The translations under genes and the position numbers were made by a program. This document shows positions 6,713-8,777 of a DNA stretch of 8,777 bases, in pieces (within the stretch, counting starts at the first letter, position 1; the number at the start of each line of letters is the position of its first letter). The notes under the pieces were generated by a model, which was given only the letters and a program-made list of their open reading frames with translations, was not told the DNA's origin and did not search any database. The stretch comes from Deltaproteobacteria bacterium (GTDB lineage Bacteria > Myxococcota_A > UBA9160 > SMWR01): NCBI GenBank assembly GCA_019313605.1, contig JAFDAW010000108.1, positions 1 through 8,777 on the forward strand, in the 5' to 3' direction.

Positions 6713-7119
6713 GAATTCTTTTCCGGGAGGATCTCGCTCGCGACAGAAATATTGCGCTGCCCGTAGCTCTTGATGAACTTCGCGAGTTCATCGAGGGGCT
6801 GGTCTTCCGAAAGCGTTGCGAGCTTGATCAACATCGGCAGATTCAGGCCGGTCACCACTTCGACGCCCGTCTCTTCCACGAAGGACAGGCTCATGTTGGA
6901 TGGCGTCCCCCCGAACATGTCGGTGAGCACGAGCACCCCCGCTCCGCGATCCGCCTGCTTCAGCGCCCTCTCGATCAGCTGCCGCATTTCGTCGACGCTT
7001 TGTTTCGGATCGATCGACACCGTGAGGAAATCCGGTGTGTTCGGAACGATCAGACGCACCGCGTGAAGAAACTCCTTGCCGATCTGATAATGGGTCACGA
7101 GGACCACTCCGATCTTCAT
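6709..7119 (-). CDS. Mannose-family PTS EIIA protein
   Basis: A 136-residue stand-alone EIIA domain of the mannose/fructose/sorbose family. The fold starts MKIGVVLVTHYQIG with His10 as the expected phospho-acceptor from HPr. TDMFGGTPSN (66-75) and GLNLPML (91-97) are the conserved loops. No EIIB, EIIC or EIID gene is nearby, so a regulatory rather than transport role is likely, as in other proteobacterial clusters that pair such an EIIA with HPr and HprK. The frame is open to 7230, but Met at 7119 is chosen because the family N terminus begins there, because GGAG precedes it, and because the extension is rapZ in another frame. The start overlaps the rapZ stop by one base (TGATG). Confidence 0.95.
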   Translation of the reverse strand: MKIGVVLVTHYQIGKEFLHAVRLIVPNTPDFLTVSIDPKQSVDEMRQLIERALKQADRGAGVLVLTDMFGGTPSNMSLSFVEETGVEVVTGLNLPMLIKLATLSEDQPLDELAKFIKSYGQRNISVASEILPEKNS

Positions 7120-7985
7120 CAGCTTCGCTCCACGTCTCGATGCTCCACGTTGACTTCGCGCCCCGTGCCCCGGATGGATTCGGCCAGCGCCTCGACGATC
7201 GCGACGGATCGATGTCTCCCACCCGTGCATCCCACGCCGATCGTCACGTACGCCTTGCCTTCTTGATCATAGAGGGGAACCAGAAAGTTGCACAGATCGC
7301 AGAGTCGCCCGAACAACGCCGTCCCGAGCGAATTCTTCAACACGTAGTCGGCCACCTCCGGATCGCTCCCAGAGCGCTCGCGCAAGTGTTCTTCAAAATA
7401 CGGGTTGGGGAGAAATCGCACATCGAAGAGTTGCTCAACGGAGGCCGGCGTCCCGTAGCGGAAGCCGAAGGAAACCAGGTTGACGACAGTTGCGCGGGCC
7501 TCGCCCTCGATGTGTTGGACGACATTGGCCTTGAGCTGATGGACGTTGAGCGCCGACGTCTCGATCCGATGATCCGCGAGTGCGGAAACATCGACCAGCA
7601 GGCGCCGCTCCTTCTCGATGCCCTCCTCGACGCTTCCAGCGGGCGAGAGCGGATGAACCCGCCGCGTCTCGCGATATCGGTTGAGTAGAGCATCGTTCGA
7701 GCAATCGAGGAAGATGACCTCGATCTGCGCGCCCGAACGCCGCAGCGCTTCGATCGCAGTCGGCAGCTCGCGGAGAAACGGCTCCTCGCGGGCATCGACC
7801 GCCAACCCGATCTTCTCGATCGGCGGCGTGGCCTGGGTGCAGAGGTGCAGAAACTGCTCGATGAGCTGAACCGGGAGATTGTCTACGCAGTAGAAACTCA
7901 AGTCCTCGAGCGCAGCCATCGCGGTGCTCTTGCCGCTGCCGGAGAGTCCGCTCACGAATACGATGTGTGCGCGCGAAAATCTCAA
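7119..7985 (-). CDS. rapZ: RapZ/YvcJ-family P-loop nucleotide-binding protein
   Basis: A full-length 288-residue member of the RapZ (YvcJ) family. In enterobacteria RapZ is an RNA adaptor that controls glucosamine-6-phosphate synthase through small RNAs; in other groups the target is less clear, so only the family is certain here. Motifs in order are Walker A GLSGSGKS (13-20), FYCVDNLP (31-38), VIFLDC (90-95), RETRRVHPL (105-113), SFGFRYG (172-178) and FDVRFLPNP (187-195). The C-terminal domain has the signature GCTGGRHRS (252-260). The start is TTG at 7985: GGAG lies five bases upstream, and the codon overlaps the hprK stop as TTGA (7982-7985). Confidence 0.96.
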   Translation of the reverse strand: MRFSRAHIVFVSGLSGSGKSTAMAALEDLSFYCVDNLPVQLIEQFLHLCTQATPPIEKIGLAVDAREEPFLRELPTAIEALRRSGAQIEVIFLDCSNDALLNRYRETRRVHPLSPAGSVEEGIEKERRLLVDVSALADHRIETSALNVHQLKANVVQHIEGEARATVVNLVSFGFRYGTPASVEQLFDVRFLPNPYFEEHLRERSGSDPEVADYVLKNSLGTALFGRLCDLCNFLVPLYDQEGKAYVTIGVGCTGGRHRSVAIVEALAESIRGTGREVNVEHRDVERS

Positions 7986-8506
7986 CGTCGCTCCATTTCG
8001 TCCCGCAGGCGCTGGTCGAGGCGCTTCGCCGCGTTTACACCCGATTGGCGCTGCAGGTGATCTCGGGCCGCCAGCTCCACGACCGTCGCCATCGATCCAC
8101 CCGGCCGCGCGGGCAGTGTCAGCCGCGGCAGCCGGACCCCCGCAAACTCCTCCTCCGGCCGCTCCAGCCCGACGCGTTCGTAGGCGGCGCCCTCCCGCCA
8201 GCGCTCGAGTCGACAGACCAGATCAACGCTCACTTCATCGCAGACTGAATCTGCGCCAAACAAGTCCGGAACGAAGACGATCCCGATTCCACGAATTTCC
8301 ATGTAGTGCCGAATCCGCTCGGGCGCCCGCCCCTTCAGGCCGTCATCCGGTTCGGGCGTCAGCTCGATCACATCGTCCGCGACGAGTCGATGCCCGCGGC
8401 TGAGCAACTCCAGCGCGCATTCGCTCTTGCCGACGCCACTCGGGCCGAGCAACGCGGTCCCCACGCCGTGAACCTCGAGGAGCGCCCCGTGGACCGAAAC
8501 CGTCAT
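7982..8506 (-). CDS. hprK: Short HPr kinase/phosphorylase (catalytic domain only)
   Basis: A 174-residue HprK that phosphorylates HPr on Ser, or removes that phosphate. Walker A GPSGVGKS is at 21-28. The family motif RGHRLVADDVIEL is at 37-49 and the HprK signature MEIRGIGIVFVPDLFG at 69-84. The C-terminal RPGGSMATVVELAARDHLQRQ region with GVNAA is also present. The N-terminal domain of classical 300-310-residue HprK is absent, as in alphaproteobacterial short forms; upstream sequence is a hairpin repeat, not a lost domain. The start is ATG at 8506 with GGAG five bases upstream; the longer open frame to 8668 runs through the repeat and is rejected. The product probably acts on the HPr encoded at 6419-6712. 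Confidence 0.93.
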   Translation of the reverse strand: MTVSVHGALLEVHGVGTALLGPSGVGKSECALELLSRGHRLVADDVIELTPEPDDGLKGRAPERIRHYMEIRGIGIVFVPDLFGADSVCDEVSVDLVCRLERWREGAAYERVGLERPEEEFAGVRLPRLTLPARPGGSMATVVELAARDHLQRQSGVNAAKRLDQRLRDEMERR

Positions 8507-8540
8507 GGTGTCTCCGAATCCGCTGAACGGGAATCGCGCG

Positions 8541-8613
8541 GCGAGAAGCCTCGCGGGCGAATCCTTCGGATTCGCTTTGCGGCGTCGCGTGGCCCGCTGG
8601 GCCACGCTCCTAG
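8541..8613 (-). repeat. REP-like palindromic element, copy D (before hprK)
   Basis: A copy of the same element as at secD-secF. In minus-strand sense it has the head CTAGGAG (8613-8607), then a 9-base-pair stem GCGTGGCCC/GGGCCACGC (8587-8607) and the linker GACGCCGCAAAG. An 8-base-pair stem GCGAATCC/GGATTCGC (8557-8575) follows, identical in stem to copy B but with loop TTC. A third, shorter hairpin (8541-8554, GCGAG AAGC CTCGC) comes next. The stop codon of the ptsN-like gene (8612-8610) is inside the head. It occupies most of the 103-base gap before hprK, which is otherwise empty apart from the hprK Shine-Dalgarno. Confidence 0.8.
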
Positions 8614-8777
8614 AGCTTGGTGTCCTCTTCGGCGATCGCCCGGATGATGTCAATCTGCGACTCGGCACTCGTGAGCTGCTGGCGGAACGCCGCGTCTCGG
8701 AAGAAGCGCGAGATCCGCGCCAGAGCCTTCAGGTACTGACCACCGGAGTGCTCGGGCACGACGAGCAGGAAGAAGTG
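8610..8777 (-). CDS. ptsN: PTS EIIA (PtsN/fructose-type), C-terminal part
   Basis: The last 55 codons of a gene that enters from the right edge. The translation begins HFFLLVVPEHSGGQYLKAL, continues through ARISRFFRD and ends IRAIAEEDTKL. This is the C-terminal helix region of the EIIA-Ntr/fructose EIIA fold, where the pattern FLLVxPxxxxxxxLxxLAxISRxxRD is conserved. The active-site His lies farther upstream, outside the window. The position before hprK-rapZ-EIIA-HPr matches the frequent proteobacterial order in which ptsN follows rpoN and a ribosome hibernation factor; that those lie beyond the edge is inference. The TAG stop falls within the head of repeat copy D. Confidence 0.75.
   Translation of the reverse strand, partial: HFFLLVVPEHSGGQYLKALARISRFFRDAAFRQQLTSAESQIDIIRAIAEEDTKL

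Noticed and set aside
7120..7230. N-terminal extension of the mannose-family EIIA gene
   Set aside because: It overlaps rapZ in another frame and precedes the conserved MKIGVVLVTH start of the family.
8507..8668. N-terminal extension of hprK
   Set aside because: It runs through the palindromic repeat and the end of the ptsN-like gene; GGAG before the ATG at 8506 fits better.
1..8777. tRNA, rRNA, insertion sequence, or defence/toxin genes
   Set aside because: No such gene was recognisable on either strand; nearly all sequence is accounted for by ten known-family genes and short spacers.

Overview
This is a gene-dense, GC-rich chromosomal window. Nine genes lie head to tail on the minus strand and one convergent gene lies on the plus strand at the left end. 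The gene set points to a Gram-negative bacterium of the former Deltaproteobacteria (Myxococcota/Desulfobacterota-like) or a related uncultured lineage. The reasons are a regulatory PTS cluster (EIIA-Ntr-like, short HprK, RapZ, mannose-type EIIA, HPr), separate secD and secF behind yajC, a SpoIID/LytB protein and a bactofilin. That placement is inference; no rRNA or species marker is present.

Reading in the direction of minus-strand transcription (right to left): the window opens inside the 3' end of a ptsN-like EIIA gene (8610-8777). A hairpin-rich spacer follows, then hprK (7982-8506), rapZ (7119-7985), a mannose-family EIIA gene (6709-7119) and ptsH (6419-6712). The last four are chained by overlaps of 1-4 bases, so they are very probably co-translated. 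A 114-base gap with a stem-loop and a plausible sigma70-type promoter leads into metK (5141-6304) and spoIID (3897-5114). spoIID overlaps yajC (3559-3900), which overlaps secD (1976-3562). secF (687-1835) follows after a spacer of tandem repeats. The bactofilin gene (15-530, plus strand) runs toward secF, and a strong stem-loop terminator sits between them.

Functionally, the right half is a phosphorylation-based regulatory module: HPr carries both the His and the Ser phosphorylation sites, HprK is the Ser kinase/phosphorylase, and two EIIA proteins are acceptors with no sugar permease in view. The centre makes S-adenosylmethionine. The left half combines the SecDF-YajC export motor with a peptidoglycan glycan-strand hydrolase and a cytoskeletal protein, which suggests envelope biogenesis.

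The most unusual feature is a family of small intergenic palindromic elements. Four copies are present, two of them tandem. They share a CTAGGAG(CG) head and a GACGMCGCAAAG linker (minus-strand sense), while their stems vary with compensatory changes. In secD and the ptsN-like gene the head overlaps the stop codon; at secF the stop abuts a degenerate head. They resemble REP elements of the GTAG-hairpin type. I see no obvious new defence system or toxin locus; the other genes are recognisable housekeeping or regulatory families.
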